In this document: in pieces, positions 54,701 to 64,000 of the stretch | Numbering within the stretch: position 1 is the first letter of the stretch | Layout: each line of letters starts with the position of its first letter | DNA from: Amycolatopsis mongoliensis | Lineage (GTDB): Bacteria > Actinomycetota > Actinomycetes > Mycobacteriales > Pseudonocardiaceae | DNA length: 64,000 nucleotides | Direction: 5' to 3' | NCBI RefSeq assembly: GCF_030285665.1 | Contig: NZ_CP127295.1 | Span: forward strand, 8,122,001 to 8,186,000 | Made by a program: the position numbers and the translations under genes | The notes under the pieces: model-generated | Database searches by the model: none | Seen by the model: only the letters and a program-made list of their open reading frames with translations | What the model was told of the DNA's origin: nothing

Positions 54701-57700
54701 GTCAGCTCCCACGCCCACGGGATGTTGTAGGTCGCGCTCAGTCCGTCCAGGCGGTCGAGGAACCACAGCCGCTGCTGGGCGAACGACAGCGGCAGCACCT
54801 CGGGCCGCTCGGCCGGCACCAGCGCGGGCCGGCTTCGCCGCCCCGGATCCAGGAGTTCGGCCAGGCGGGCCGGGGTGGGTGCGTCGAACACCGCGCGGAT
54901 CGGGACCTCGACACCGAGCAGCGCGCGGATGCGGCTGACCAGCCGGGTCGCCAGCAGCGAATGCCCGCCGAGGGTGAAGAACCCGTCGTCCGGGCCGACC
55001 TGCGCAACGCCCAGGACGTCGGCGAAGAGGTCGCACAGCGCCTGTTCGGCCGGCGTCCGCGCGACCCGGCCCGAGGTCCGGACCTCCGGATCGGGCAGGG
55101 CGGCGCGGTCGAGCTTGCCGTTGGCGTTCAGCGGCAGCTCCGGCAGCACCACGATCGCCGAGGGCACCAGGTACTCCGGCAGCCGTCCGGCGAGCGAGGC
55201 CCGCACCGCGGCCGGGTCGGCGCTGTCCCCGGACGGCACGACGTAGGCGATCAGGCTGTTCGAGCGGGCGAGCACGACCGCGCGGGCCACCGACGGGTCG
55301 GCGGTCAGCACGGCTTCGACCTCGCCCGGCTCGACGCGGAATCCGCGGATCTTGATCTGCTGGTCCGCGCGGCCCAGGAACTCGAGCGCGCCGTCACCGC
55401 GGCGGCGGACCAGGTCGCCCGTGCGGTACATCCGCTCCCCCGGTTCGAACGGGGACGCCACGAACCGTTCCGCGGTCGGCGCCGGGCGGCCGAGGTAGCC
55501 CCGCGCGAGCCCGGCACCCGCCAGGTACAGCTCGCCGCGGACGCCCGGCGGCACCAGCCGCAACGCGCTGTCGAGGACGTATGCGCGGGTGTTCGCGACC
55601 GGTCGCCCGATCGCCACCGGCCCACAGACCTGGGCCAGGCTGTCGCCTGCGACTTCGGAACAGCCGTACAAGTTGACCAGCTTCGCCGACGGCCACCGCT
55701 GTGCCACCTTTTCGGCCAGCGCGCCGGAAAGCGGCTCGCCACTGGTGATCCACGTGGTCACCGAGTCGAAGGCGGCGGCCGGGCCGTCCTCGACGAAGCT
55801 CTCGAGGAGGCTCGGCACCACGGTCAGCACCTGGGCGCCGGACGTGCGCACCAGTTCGGCGAGCGCGTGCGGGTCGGTGGCCGTCGCGTCGTCCGCGAGG
55901 ACCACGGGGTCGCCCGCGACGAGCCCGCCGAGCAGTTCGGTCGAACCGTCGATGAAGGTCAGCGCGCTCTTCGCCACGCGAACGCCTTCGGCGATGTCCC
56001 GGCCCCAGTGCAGCCGGTTGGCCAGCGCGCGCTGGGTCCCGGCGACCGCCTTCGGACGCCCCGTGGAGCCGGACGTGAAGATCACGTACGCGGGATTTTC
56101 GGGACTGATGGACGGCCAAACCGGTCCGGGCCCGGTATCGCCGGGGCGGACCAGCCGGTCGCCGAAGCCTTCGTGGGCGACGACCAGGTGCGGAGCGGCG
56201 TCGGTGAGCATCAGCTCGACGCGCTCGGCCGGGTGGTTCAGGTCGAGGGGCAGGTAAGCGGCGCCCGTCTTGAGCACCGCCAGGAGAGCGACGACCAGGT
56301 CGGCCGACCGCGGCAGGGCGACGGCCACCACGCGTTCCGGCCCCGCGCCCCGCGCGAGCAGTGCCCGGGCGAGCGCCGTGGCGCGCGTGTCCAGTTCCGC
56401 ATAGGTGAGGCGCTCCTCGCCGAACACCACCGCGGGGGCGTCCGGGGTCCGGGCGACCTGGGCCGAGAACAGCTCGGCGGCCGTCTCCGCCGGAAGGGGC
56501 GTCGCGGGGGCGGCGGCGAGCCGGCCGTGCTCGGCGTCGGTGAGCAGGTCGACCGCGCCGATCCGCGTGTCGGGATCGGCGACGACGGCCTGCAGCAGCG
56601 TCCGGAGCCGGTCGAGGATCGCCTCGACGCTCGCCCGGTCGAAGACGTCGCTGTTGTACTCGGCGGTGCCGCGGATCCCGGCCTGGCTGCCGGGCCGCTC
56701 ACCGACGAAGAACGTCAGGTCGGCGCGGGCGGTGCCGGTGCGGACCGGTTCCTCCGCGACGGTCAGCCCGGGCAGCGCGAGGTCGGCGACGGCGTTGTTC
56801 TGCCAGGCCAGCATCGTCTGGAACAGCGGGTGGTACGCCAGCGACCGGACCGGGTTCAGCGTCTCCACCAGCCGCTCGAACGGCACGTCCTGGTGGGCGT
56901 AGGCGTCCAGGCTGCGGTCCCGGACGCGCGCGACGAGGTCGCGGAACGACGGGTCGCCGCCGGTGTCCACGCGCAGCACCAGGGTGTTGACGAAGAACCC
57001 GACGAGGTCGTCGAGGGCCTGGTCGGTCCGGCCGGCGATGGACGTGCCGAGCGGGATGTCGGTGCCCGCGCCGAGCCGGGTGAGCACGGCGGTGAGCCCG
57101 GCGTGGACGACCATGAAGACGCTGGCCCCGCAGGCGCGGGCCAGCTCGACGAGTCCGCTGTGGAGTTCGGCGTCCCAGCCGAACGCGAACTGCTCGCCCC
57201 GGTAGGACGCTTCCGCCGGGTGTGGCCGGTCGGTCGGCAGCTCGATCCGCTCCGGCAGGTCCGCCAGGGCTTCCCGCCAGTAGGCCAGCTGCGGCTCGAT
57301 CACCGGCTCGCCGAGGACGTCCCGCTGCCACAGCGTGTAGTCCGCGTACTGGACCGGCAGCGGCGTCCACTGGGGAGCATCACCGGCCCGCCGGGCGGCG
57401 TAGGCCGTCGCGAGGTCCCGCCACAGCGGCGCGGTGGACCAGCCGTCCGAAGCGATGTGGTGGAACACCAGCACCAGGACGTGCTCGCGAGCGCCCAGGC
57501 GGAGCAGCTCGGCGCGCAGCGGGATTTCCGACTCCAGCTGGAACACCGTGCGGGCCGCTTCCGACACGGCGTCGGCGAGCGTCGTCTCGGTGACCGTGCG
57601 AGTGGGCAGCGGGATCGTGACGTCGTGGAGGATCTGCTGGCGGGCTTCGCCGTCGATCTCCGGGAAGACCGTGCGCAGGGCTTCGTGGCGTTCGACCACA

Positions 57701-60700
57701 TCGGACAAGGCGAGCTTCAACGCGGACACGTCGAGGTCGCCGGTCAGCCGGACCGAGGTCGGCATGTTGTACGTCGCCGACGGGCCCTCCAGGCGGTGGA
57801 GGAACCACAACCGCTGCTGGGCGAACGACAGCGGCAGCACGTCCGGGCGCGGCTCGGCGCGTTCCAGCGCGGGCCGGGCCGCGGCGGAGTCCGAAGTGGA
57901 CAGCAGCGCGGCCAGGCCGGCGACCGTCGGCGTCTCGAACACCGAACGGACCTGCAACTCGACGCCGAAGACCGCGCGCAGCCGCGCGACCAGGCGCGTC
58001 GCCATGAGCGAGTGCCCGCCCAGGGCGAAGAAGTCGTCGTCGACGCCGATCGACGCGGTGTCGAGGACCTCGGCGAACAGGCCGCAGAGGACCTCTTCGA
58101 CCGGTGTCCGCGGTGCGCGGCCGGCGGTGACCTCCTGCTTGTCCGGGCTGGGCAGCGCACGGCGGTCGAGCTTGCCCGAGGCGAGCAGCGGCAGCCGGTC
58201 GAGCACCACGAACGCGGACGGCACCATGTACTGCGGCAGCCGGTCGCGGGCGTGGGCTCGCAGGGCCGAGACCAGGGCGCTCGTGTCGCGCTGCCCGGCC
58301 GGGTGATTGCCCAGCGTGGCGAGCGCGGCCCGCACCGGGCGGCCGCGGTGGATCCGCGTCGGCTCACCCGTGGCGAACACGACCTCCAGCGCACCCTCGT
58401 CCGCACTGAGCGTCGGGAACACGCGGTAGCCCAGGCGTGCACCGAGTTCCTGCAGTGTCTCGGGGTCCACTCCGGACGGCTCGGAGTCCAAAGCGGACAA
58501 CGCGGCCTCGGCGTCCCCCTCGGCGAGCGCGGCGACGGCGGCGAGTTCGCCGGAAAGCCGCGCGTTCGGCACGCCGGTGACGCGCAGCCGCGCCGAGTGC
58601 TCGGTCAGCAGCCGTGCCAGCTCGTCGAGCGAGGTGAACGTGACGACGTCCTCGTCGAGCGGGCCCGGCTTGGGGGCCTTCCGCAGCACGACGTCGTAGC
58701 GGTGCCGGGTCAGCTCGTTGTGCGCCTGACCACGCTTGACCCACAGGTCGACGTCGCCGAAGCCGTCGAGCTGACGGGCCAGCGCCGGGAAGAAGTCCGG
58801 ATCCAGCACCAGTTCGCCCTCACGCGCGATGGCCTGGTCGACCGCGGCCGCGTCACGACGTCCGTGGCGCAGCTCGGTCGCGGTCCGGAACGCCCGCAGC
58901 GAGCGCAGGTTCCGGATGTCACCCAGGAAGATCACCCCGCCCGGCCGGACGCGCGCCGCGGCCGTCCGGACGACCTCGGCGAGGTAGTCGACGCTCGGGA
59001 AGTACTGCGCGACCGAGTTGACGATCACGGTGTCGAACGGCTCGTCCGGCAGGTCCCCGAGGTCGTGCGCCGGGCGCGCCGCCAGGTGGACCTTGCCCGC
59101 GAAGGGCGTCGCCGCGAGTTCCCGCCGCAGGTTGGCGATCGCCTTCTCGGACAGGTCGACGCCCCAGTACTCCTCGGCGTCCGGCGCGATCCGCGACAGG
59201 ATCAGGCCACTGCCGACGCCGATCTCGAGGACCCGCTTCGGCTTCAGCGCCCGGATGCGGTCGATCGTCGCCGCGTGCCACTCGCGCATCTCGCCGAGCG
59301 GGATATCCGAGCCGTCGTAGCTGGAGTTCCAGCCGGTGAAGTTCTCCTCCAGCCCGCCGGAAGCCGCTTCGGTGAAGACGTTCTCGTGCAGCTCGCGCCA
59401 CTCGCCGACGTGGTCCAGCTCGGCCTCTTCGTCCCGGCCGGCCGCCGGGACGGCGTAGGCGATGAGCCGGCCGTCCTGCGCGAGGACGACGGACTGCCCG
59501 ACCGCCGGGTGCTCGGTGAGCACGGCCTCGATCTCGCCCGGCTCGATGCGGTAGCCGCGGATCTTGACCTGGTCGTCCGCCCGGCCCAGGAACACCAGCC
59601 GGCCGTCCGGCAGCCACTTCACCAGGTCGCCGGTGCGGTAAAGCCGGCCGCCCGAGCCGAACGGATCCGCGACGAACCGTTCCGACGTCAGCGCGGCGCG
59701 CCCGAGGTACCCGCGGGCCAGGCCCGAACCGGCGAGGTACAGCTCCCCCACCACGCCGGGCGGGACCGGCCGCAGCCCGGCGTCGAGCACGTACGCCCGC
59801 GTCCCGGGGTCGGGGATGCCGATCGGGACGACGGTGGCGTCCGCCAGCTCGACCGGGTCGCTCTCGCCGAGCGTCGAGTTGGTGGTCGCCTCGGTCGGAC
59901 CGTAGGCGTTGAACATCCGGCGGCCCGGCGCCCACCGCCGGACCAGCTCCGGCGACACGCGCTCGGTGCCCGCCAGCAGGACGCTGTCGCGCGGGAGGTC
60001 GCAGTCGGCCGGCATGGCGTCGAGCAACGCGGGCGGGAGGATCATGAAGTCCACGCCGTGCTGGTGCGCGTACTCGGTCAGCGCGGGTCCGGCGACCCGG
60101 CGCTCGGCCGGGACGACGACCAGGCGCCCACCGGAGAGCAGGCCGAGGCACAGGTCCCAGAACGCGACGTCGAAGCTCGGCGACGCGAACTGCAGCACCC
60201 GGCTGTGCGGCCCGATCCCGAAGCGCTCGACCTGGGTGGCGACCAGCTTCGCGACGCCGGAGTGCTGGAGGACGACGCCCTTCGGCCGGCCGGACGAGCC
60301 GGACGTGTAGATCACGTAGGCCGCGTTCTCCGGCCGCACCACGACGGCGGGGTCCTCCGTGGACATTGCGTCGAGCGCCGCGTCATCGAGGAGCACGCGA
60401 GGAACGTCCGTCGGGAGTTTCGCGTCGATCTCGCGGGTCGTCACGACGCAGACCGGGCGGGCGTCCTCGACCATGTAGGTGATCCGGTCGCCGGGGTAAT
60501 CGACGTCGATCGGGAGGTACGCGGCACCGGCCTTCAGCACGGCCAGCTCCGCGACGATCATGTCGACCGACCGCGGCACGGCCAGCGCGACCACGCGTTC
60601 CGGCCCGGCACCGCGGTCGAGGAGCAGGTGTGCGAGCCGGTTGGCGCGCGCGTTCACCTCGGCGTACGTCAGCTCGACGTCCTCGAAGACGAGCGCCACC

Positions 60701-63700
60701 GCGTCCGGTGCTTCGGCGACGCGTCGGGCGAACAGCCCGGGGAACGTCTCGGTGCCCGCGGGGTCGAGCGACCCCGCCCACTCGGTCAGGACCCGGTCGC
60801 GCTCGTCGCCCTCCAGGAGGTCCAGGGCACCGACCGGGCGGTCCGGCTCGGCCAGCGCCGCGCGCAGCAGGACTTCGAGGCGGCGCAGGATCGCGTCCGC
60901 GCCCGGGTGGTCGAAGACGTCGGCGTTGAACTCCAGGACGCCCGCGATCCCGGCGTCGCGTTCGGTCAGCGAGATGGCCAGGTCGAACTTCGACGTCCCG
61001 GTGGTCACCGGGATCTCGGTGACGGTCAGCCCGGGCAGGGTGACCTCCGCGCGGGTGTTGTTCTGGCCGGCGATCATCACCTGGAAGAGCGGGTGGTACG
61101 ACAGTGAACGCGCCGGGTTGAGCACCTCGACGAGCCGCTCGAACGGGACGTCTTGATGGGCGTACGCGTCGAGGTTGCGCTCGCGCACGCGCGCCACGAG
61201 GTCGCGGAACGTCGGCTCGCCGCCGGTGTCGACGCGCAGGACGAGGGTGTTGACGAAGAACCCGACGAGATCGTCGAGGGCCTGGTCGGTGCGGCCCGCT
61301 ATGGGCGAGCCGATCGGGACGTCGGTGCCCGCGCCCAGCCGGGTGAGCAGGGCGGCGAGGGCCGCGTGGACGACCATGAACACGCTCGCGCCGGACTCCC
61401 GTGCCAGCTCGGTCAGGTGCCGGTGGAGGTCCGCGTCCCAGGTGAAGGTGTGCAGCTCGCCGCGGAAGGTCGCGGTCGCCGGGTGCGGCCGGTCGAGGGG
61501 CAGCTCGATGCGGTCGGGCAGGCCGTCCAGCGTGTCGCGCCAGTAGTCCAGCTGGGTGCCGAGCACGCTGTCCGGGTCGTTCTCGGCGCCGAGCAGATCC
61601 CGCTGCCACAGGGTGTAGTCCGCGTACTGCACCGGCAGCGGCGTCCACTGTGGAGTCTCCCCGGCGCGCCGGGCCGCGTAGGCCGCGGCGATGTCGCGCC
61701 ACAGCGGGGCCATCGACCAGCCGTCGGAGGCGATGTGGTGGAACACCAGGGCCAGGACGTGCTCGCGCTGGCCCAGCCGCACCAGCTCCACGCGCATCGG
61801 CGCCTGTCGTTCCAGGTCGAACGAGCCGCGGACCAGTCCGGTCAGTTCGGTGTCGAGATCGGTGACGTCGCGCACCGGCAGGTCGATCTCTCCGGCCGGG
61901 AGGATGTCCTGGTAGGGAATGCCGTCGTGCTGCGGGAAGCGGGTCCGCAAAGCCTCGTGGCGGGCGACCACATCGGACAGTGCGGTGCGCAGCGCCTCGA
62001 CGTCGACCGCGCCTTCGAGGCGCATGATCAGCGGGACGTTGTAGGTGGCCGACGGGCCTTCGAGGTGGTGCAGGAACCACAGCCGCTGCTGCGCGCCGGA
62101 CAGGGGTACGCGCGCGGGCCGGTCCATCGGGACCAGCTCGGGCCGCGCGGTCCCGGTACCGGCGCCGACGAGCGCGGCGAGGCCGGCCGCGGTGGGCGTC
62201 TCGAACACCGACCGGACTTCCAGCTCGGCGTTCAGTGTCGTGCGGATGCGGGCGATCAGCCGGGTGGCCAGCAGCGAGTGGCCGCCGAGGGCGAAGAAGC
62301 TGTCGTCCGGGCCGACCCGCGGCAGGCCGAGGACGTCGGCGAACAGCTCGCACAGCTGCCGTTCGACGGGCGTGCGCGGCTCGCGGTCGGACGTCGGCGC
62401 GACAGGGTCGGGCGAAGGCAGGGCGCGGCGGTCGAGCTTGCCGTTGGCCGTTACCGGGAGCGCGTCGAGGACGACGATCGCCGAGGGCACCATGTGCTCC
62501 GGCAGCCGCTCGGCGGCGAGGGTCCGCAGGTCCGCGGGGAGCGTGCTGATCCGGCGGAAGCGGCCGGGGTTGCCGGTGTAGGACAGCAGCGGGCCGGGCC
62601 CCGGCCGGAAGGCACCGGCGGGATCGCCGGTCGTGAAGAGGACGTCGACCGAGCCGTCGCCGGCCGCGGACCAGGTGACCACTGTGTGGTAGCCGTGGGC
62701 GTCACCGAATGCGTACCAGTCTTCGGGGTTCACCCCATCCGGTGCGGTGCGGCCGTTCGGAACGCCTGCGATCCGGCTCGGACCGGCGACCTCGTCCACA
62801 GTGGAGAGATCGGTGCCCCACACGAGTGAGGGGACCTCGGGTGCCCCGGCCGAGCCGGGGCGCAGGACCACGTCGTAGCGGTACTGGGTCAGCTCGTTGA
62901 CCGCCCGGCCGCGCTTGACCCGGATGTCCGCGGTGACCCCGTCGAGCCCGGCGAAGAATTCGGGCGCGACGAGGAGTTCCTTCTCCCGCAGGAGGTTCTG
63001 TTCGACGTCGCCCCCGCGCGCTTCGGCGACCGCCGCGTGGAAGGCGCTGACCTGGCGCAGGTCGCGGACGTCGCCGACGAACAGTGCCCCACCCGGCGCG
63101 AGGAGCTCGAGGGCCCTGCGCAGCACCTCCAGCAAGTACGTCCCGCTCGGGAAGTACTGGACGACGGAGTTGAGCACGATCGTGTCGAAGAACCCGGACG
63201 GCAGGCCCGTGACGTCGGCGGCGTCGCCGGTGCGCAGTTCGACGCGCCCGGCGAGCGCCGGATCCGCGGCAACCCGCTCGCCCAGCGAAGCGATGACCTC
63301 CGAGGAGAAGTCCGTGCCCCAGTACGTCTCGCAGTGCGGGGCCAGCTCGGTCAGCAGCAGACCGGTGCCGACACCGATCTCCAGCACCCGCTTCGGCTTC
63401 AGCGACCGGATCCGCGTGACGATCGCGTCCCGCCACTCCCGCATCTCCTCCCGCGGGATCGGCTGGCCGGTGTAGCTGGAGTTCCAGCCGGCGAACTCGT
63501 CCTCGGCCCCCGAGTACATCGAGTCGTACAGCTCGCGCCACTCGCCGACCTGCTCGGACTCCTCGTCCGGCGACGCGGCCGTGTCAGCGGGCACGACGTA
63601 CCCGACCAGACGGACGTCACCCGGCCGGTCCTCGCGGGCCACGACCACGGCGTGAGCGACGTCGTCGTGCGCGGCGAGCGTCGCGGCGATCTCGCCGGGC

Positions 63701-64000
63701 TCGACGCGGAAGCCGCGGATCTTGATCTGCTCGTCACCACGGCCGAGGAACTCGAGGACGCCGTCGGGGCGGAAGCGGGCGAGGTCGCCGGTGCGGTACA
63801 TCCGGGTGCCGGGCGCGCCGAACGGGTCGGCGACGAACCGCTCCGCGCTGAGCCCGGGGCGCCCGAGGTAGCCACGCGCCAGCTGGACGCCCGCGAGGTA
63901 CAGCTCGCCGGCGGTGCCGGGCGGCACCGGACGCAAAGCGGCGTCGAGGACGTAGGTCCGGGTGTTCCACACCGGACGTCCGATCGGGACGGACGTGTCC
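51706..64000 (-). CDS. Nonribosomal peptide synthetase, siderophore type (5' end beyond the window)
   Basis: About 4,098 codons are visible and the frame is still open at the right edge ([10 protein letters not shown]). Domain order by minus-strand position: partial adenylation domain with inserted methyltransferase (64000-62400; EIGVGTGLL), PCP (near 62280), condensation domain (HHIASDG near 61735), adenylation plus methyltransferase (60760-58130), PCP (near 58015), condensation (near 57460), adenylation (56500-55090), PCP (near 54965), condensation (HHIAGDG near 54405), adenylation (53440-51960), PCP (near 51840). The methyltransferases lie between motifs A8 and A9, typical of N-methylation. 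There is no epimerase or thioesterase. The third A domain has YGCSE instead of YGPTE. Substrates could not be assigned by eye. Confidence 0.96.
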   Translation of the reverse strand, partial: DTSVPIGRPVWNTRTYVLDAALRPVPPGTAGELYLAGVQLARGYLGRPGLSAERFVADPFGAPGTRMYRTGDLARFRPDGVLEFLGRGDEQIKIRGFRVEPGEIAATLAAHDDVAHAVVVAREDRPGDVRLVGYVVPADTAASPDEESEQVGEWRELYDSMYSGAEDEFAGWNSSYTGQPIPREEMREWRDAIVTRIRSLKPKRVLEIGVGTGLLLTELAPHCETYWGTDFSSEVIASLGERVAADPALAGRVELRTGDAADVTGLPSGFFDTIVLNSVVQYFPSGTYLLEVLRRALELLAPGGALFVGDVRDLRQVSAFHAAVAEARGGDVEQNLLREKELLVAPEFFAGLDGVTADIRVKRGRAVNELTQYRYDVVLRPGSAGAPEVPSLVWGTDLSTVDEVAGPSRIAGVPNGRTAPDGVNPEDWYAFGDAHGYHTVVTWSAAGDGSVDVLFTTGDPAGAFRPGPGPLLSYTGNPGRFRRISTLPADLRTLAAERLPEHMVPSAIVVLDALPVTANGKLDRRALPSPDPVAPTSDREPRTPVERQLCELFADVLGLPRVGPDDSFFALGGHSLLATRLIARIRTTLNAELEVRSVFETPTAAGLAALVGAGTGTARPELVPMDRPARVPLSGAQQRLWFLHHLEGPSATYNVPLIMRLEGAVDVEALRTALSDVVARHEALRTRFPQHDGIPYQDILPAGEIDLPVRDVTDLDTELTGLVRGSFDLERQAPMRVELVRLGQREHVLALVFHHIASDGWSMAPLWRDIAAAYAARRAGETPQWTPLPVQYADYTLWQRDLLGAENDPDSVLGTQLDYWRDTLDGLPDRIELPLDRPHPATATFRGELHTFTWDADLHRHLTELARESGASVFMVVHAALAALLTRLGAGTDVPIGSPIAGRTDQALDDLVGFFVNTLVLRVDTGGEPTFRDLVARVRERNLDAYAHQDVPFERLVEVLNPARSLSYHPLFQVMIAGQNNTRAEVTLPGLTVTEIPVTTGTSKFDLAISLTERDAGIAGVLEFNADVFDHPGADAILRRLEVLLRAALAEPDRPVGALDLLEGDERDRVLTEWAGSLDPAGTETFPGLFARRVAEAPDAVALVFEDVELTYAEVNARANRLAHLLLDRGAGPERVVALAVPRSVDMIVAELAVLKAGAAYLPIDVDYPGDRITYMVEDARPVCVVTTREIDAKLPTDVPRVLLDDAALDAMSTEDPAVVVRPENAAYVIYTSGSSGRPKGVVLQHSGVAKLVATQVERFGIGPHSRVLQFASPSFDVAFWDLCLGLLSGGRLVVVPAERRVAGPALTEYAHQHGVDFMILPPALLDAMPADCDLPRDSVLLAGTERVSPELVRRWAPGRRMFNAYGPTEATTNSTLGESDPVELADATVVPIGIPDPGTRAYVLDAGLRPVPPGVVGELYLAGSGLARGYLGRAALTSERFVADPFGSGGRLYRTGDLVKWLPDGRLVFLGRADDQVKIRGYRIEPGEIEAVLTEHPAVGQSVVLAQDGRLIAYAVPAAGRDEEAELDHVGEWRELHENVFTEAASGGLEENFTGWNSSYDGSDIPLGEMREWHAATIDRIRALKPKRVLEIGVGSGLILSRIAPDAEEYWGVDLSEKAIANLRRELAATPFAGKVHLAARPAHDLGDLPDEPFDTVIVNSVAQYFPSVDYLAEVVRTAAARVRPGGVIFLGDIRNLRSLRAFRTATELRHGRRDAAAVDQAIAREGELVLDPDFFPALARQLDGFGDVDLWVKRGQAHNELTRHRYDVVLRKAPKPGPLDEDVVTFTSLDELARLLTEHSARLRVTGVPNARLSGELAAVAALAEGDAEAALSALDSEPSGVDPETLQELGARLGYRVFPTLSADEGALEVVFATGEPTRIHRGRPVRAALATLGNHPAGQRDTSALVSALRAHARDRLPQYMVPSAFVVLDRLPLLASGKLDRRALPSPDKQEVTAGRAPRTPVEEVLCGLFAEVLDTASIGVDDDFFALGGHSLMATRLVARLRAVFGVELQVRSVFETPTVAGLAALLSTSDSAAARPALERAEPRPDVLPLSFAQQRLWFLHRLEGPSATYNMPTSVRLTGDLDVSALKLALSDVVERHEALRTVFPEIDGEARQQILHDVTIPLPTRTVTETTLADAVSEAARTVFQLESEIPLRAELLRLGAREHVLVLVFHHIASDGWSTAPLWRDLATAYAARRAGDAPQWTPLPVQYADYTLWQRDVLGEPVIEPQLAYWREALADLPERIELPTDRPHPAEASYRGEQFAFGWDAELHSGLVELARACGASVFMVVHAGLTAVLTRLGAGTDIPLGTSIAGRTDQALDDLVGFFVNTLVLRVDTGGDPSFRDLVARVRDRSLDAYAHQDVPFERLVETLNPVRSLAYHPLFQTMLAWQNNAVADLALPGLTVAEEPVRTGTARADLTFFVGERPGSQAGIRGTAEYNSDVFDRASVEAILDRLRTLLQAVVADPDTRIGAVDLLTDAEHGRLAAAPATPLPAETAAELFSAQVARTPDAPAVVFGEERLTYAELDTRATALARALLARGAGPERVVAVALPRSADLVVALLAVLKTGAAYLPLDLNHPAERVELMLTDAAPHLVVAHEGFGDRLVRPGDTGPGPVWPSISPENPAYVIFTSGSTGRPKAVAGTQRALANRLHWGRDIAEGVRVAKSALTFIDGSTELLGGLVAGDPVVLADDATATDPHALAELVRTSGAQVLTVVPSLLESFVEDGPAAAFDSVTTWITSGEPLSGALAEKVAQRWPSAKLVNLYGCSEVAGDSLAQVCGPVAIGRPVANTRAYVLDSALRLVPPGVRGELYLAGAGLARGYLGRPAPTAERFVASPFEPGERMYRTGDLVRRRGDGALEFLGRADQQIKIRGFRVEPGEVEAVLTADPSVARAVVLARSNSLIAYVVPSGDSADPAAVRASLAGRLPEYLVPSAIVVLPELPLNANGKLDRAALPDPEVRTSGRVARTPAEQALCDLFADVLGVAQVGPDDGFFTLGGHSLLATRLVSRIRALLGVEVPIRAVFDAPTPARLAELLDPGRRSRPALVPAERPEVLPLSFAQQRLWFLDRLDGLSATYNIPWAWELTGPVDADALRAALADVVARHEVLRTILVEEQGTPRQVVLDPGDERARPVLVTETATDLEESVTAAASYCFTLDAEIPIRATLVSTGPERHVFVLLVHHIAGDGWSLPPLKRDLDTAYAARLRGECPQWMPLPVQYADYTLWQREMFGRADDPDSVLGAQAAFWRDTLAGIPDELALPADRPRPARSTNRGAAVPFTVPGDVHRGLRELAHGSDTSTFMVLQAALAALLTRLGAGTDIPLGTPVAGRTDHALEDLAGFFVNTLVLRTDTYGDPTFRELLARVREADLAAYAHQDLPFEHLVELLNPARSLARHPLFQVMLAVYHAGSEPERLLGLDASYRDTGLRQAKFDLSFDLVETPEGIEGDLEFSLDLFDEPTARTLTERLVRLMAAVVADPDRPLSRIDVLDAAERHRIIAEWGRGAPLTTSAPTVVDRLAAQVAATPGATALSDASGSVTFAEFATRTDRLARWLTSHGAGPESVVALVLPRSAAVVEAIFGVFKAGAAYLPVDPDQPADRISAILADSGAALVLTSRAVASPVPGALFVEDIVDTVATLTPPSPANPAYVLYTSGSTGKPKGVVIPHSGLVNLFHSHRETLYRPAVAAAGGRRLRVGHAWAFFFDASWQPQLWLLDGHEVHVVDDDTRRDPDRLAAVVRERGLDFLELTPSHFTQLAVAGVVEDGKCALAVVGVGGEAVSQPLWESLRSMPGTEAYNLYGPTEATVDALVGRFADADRPVVGRPVHNARAYVLDDGLSPVPAGVPGELYLAGAGLARGYHERPALTAERFVADPYGPPGERMYRTGDLVRWRPDGQLEYLGRTDDQVKIRGFRIEPGEIETALARHDDVEQALVVVREDRDKRLVAYTTPASADPVRLREFVARSLPEYMVPAAIVPLDAFPVTSNGKLDKAALPVPGFETRGRAPETPLEKTLCEVFAEVLDVAAVGADDDLFALGGHSMLLVVLRNRITERLGTELPIAEFFRTPTAAGLAALMTETRGS

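Noticed and set aside
51838..61107. A 3,089-codon open frame on the plus strand
   Set aside because: It is the antisense of the NRPS gene, with arginine/glutamine-rich low-complexity composition and no family features; long shadows are normal in very GC-rich coding DNA.

Overview
The window reads as chromosomal DNA of a high-GC actinomycete. The frequent GTG starts, dense 4-bp ATGA/GTGA overlaps, F420/LLM enzymes, GarA and FtsR genes, a Zur-controlled zinc-free ribosomal protein operon and an iron-box NRPS locus all fit Pseudonocardiaceae, most probably Amycolatopsis or a close relative. The genus is an inference; no rRNA or tRNA gene was seen in the window.

Region 1 (1-10.5 kb) is a glycine-cleavage and division-control block in the order known from M. 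tuberculosis Rv1822-Rv1832. It holds gcvP under a tandem glycine riboswitch, an Rv1830-type MerR, a BFN-domain protein, ftsR, garA, gcvH and a pgsA-type gene. A TetR gene and a MerR-thioredoxin pair are inserted between the MerR and BFN genes. Two small paralogous lipoproteins follow.

Region 2 (10.5-19.7 kb) has an acyl-CoA synthetase and a dienoyl-CoA isomerase facing an alpha/beta hydrolase, then siroheme synthase. Next comes a divergent zinc-starvation regulon around one Zur-type box: rpmB-rpmG-rpsN-rpsR on one side, and a degenerate CobW protein, rpmE, rpmF and a canonical CobW GTPase on the other.

Region 3 (19.7-30.3 kb) starts with a MarR-MFS-dienelactone hydrolase-DUF6295 operon that an IS110-family element has split just after the hydrolase stop codon. 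A four-gene sphingolipid catabolism operon follows: neutral ceramidase, sphingomyelinase, transporter and sphingosine-1-phosphate-lyase-like enzyme.

Region 4 (30.3-46.3 kb) carries an LLM oxidoreductase and DUF2236 pair with a divergent TetR, an IclR regulator, a glycosyltransferase-like/DUF4397/class F sortase cluster and the ssuCBAD sulfonate operon. It also holds an MBL hydrolase, a quinone oxidoreductase gene broken by an exact 199-bp tandem duplication, a free-standing PheS-like ligase with an FDX-ACB-type tail and a structured leader, a DinB-like protein and an EamA-like membrane protein.

Region 5 (46.3-64 kb) is part of an iron-regulated siderophore locus: a heterodimeric ABC exporter, mbtH, a siderophore-binding lipoprotein, panD fused translationally to the end of an NRPS gene, and about 4,090 residues of that NRPS, which runs off the right edge. 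Visible NRPS order is (A-MT)-PCP-C-(A-MT)-PCP-C-A-PCP-C-A-PCP with no thioesterase. Large intergenic palindromes sit at many gene ends across the window and often contain the stop codons.
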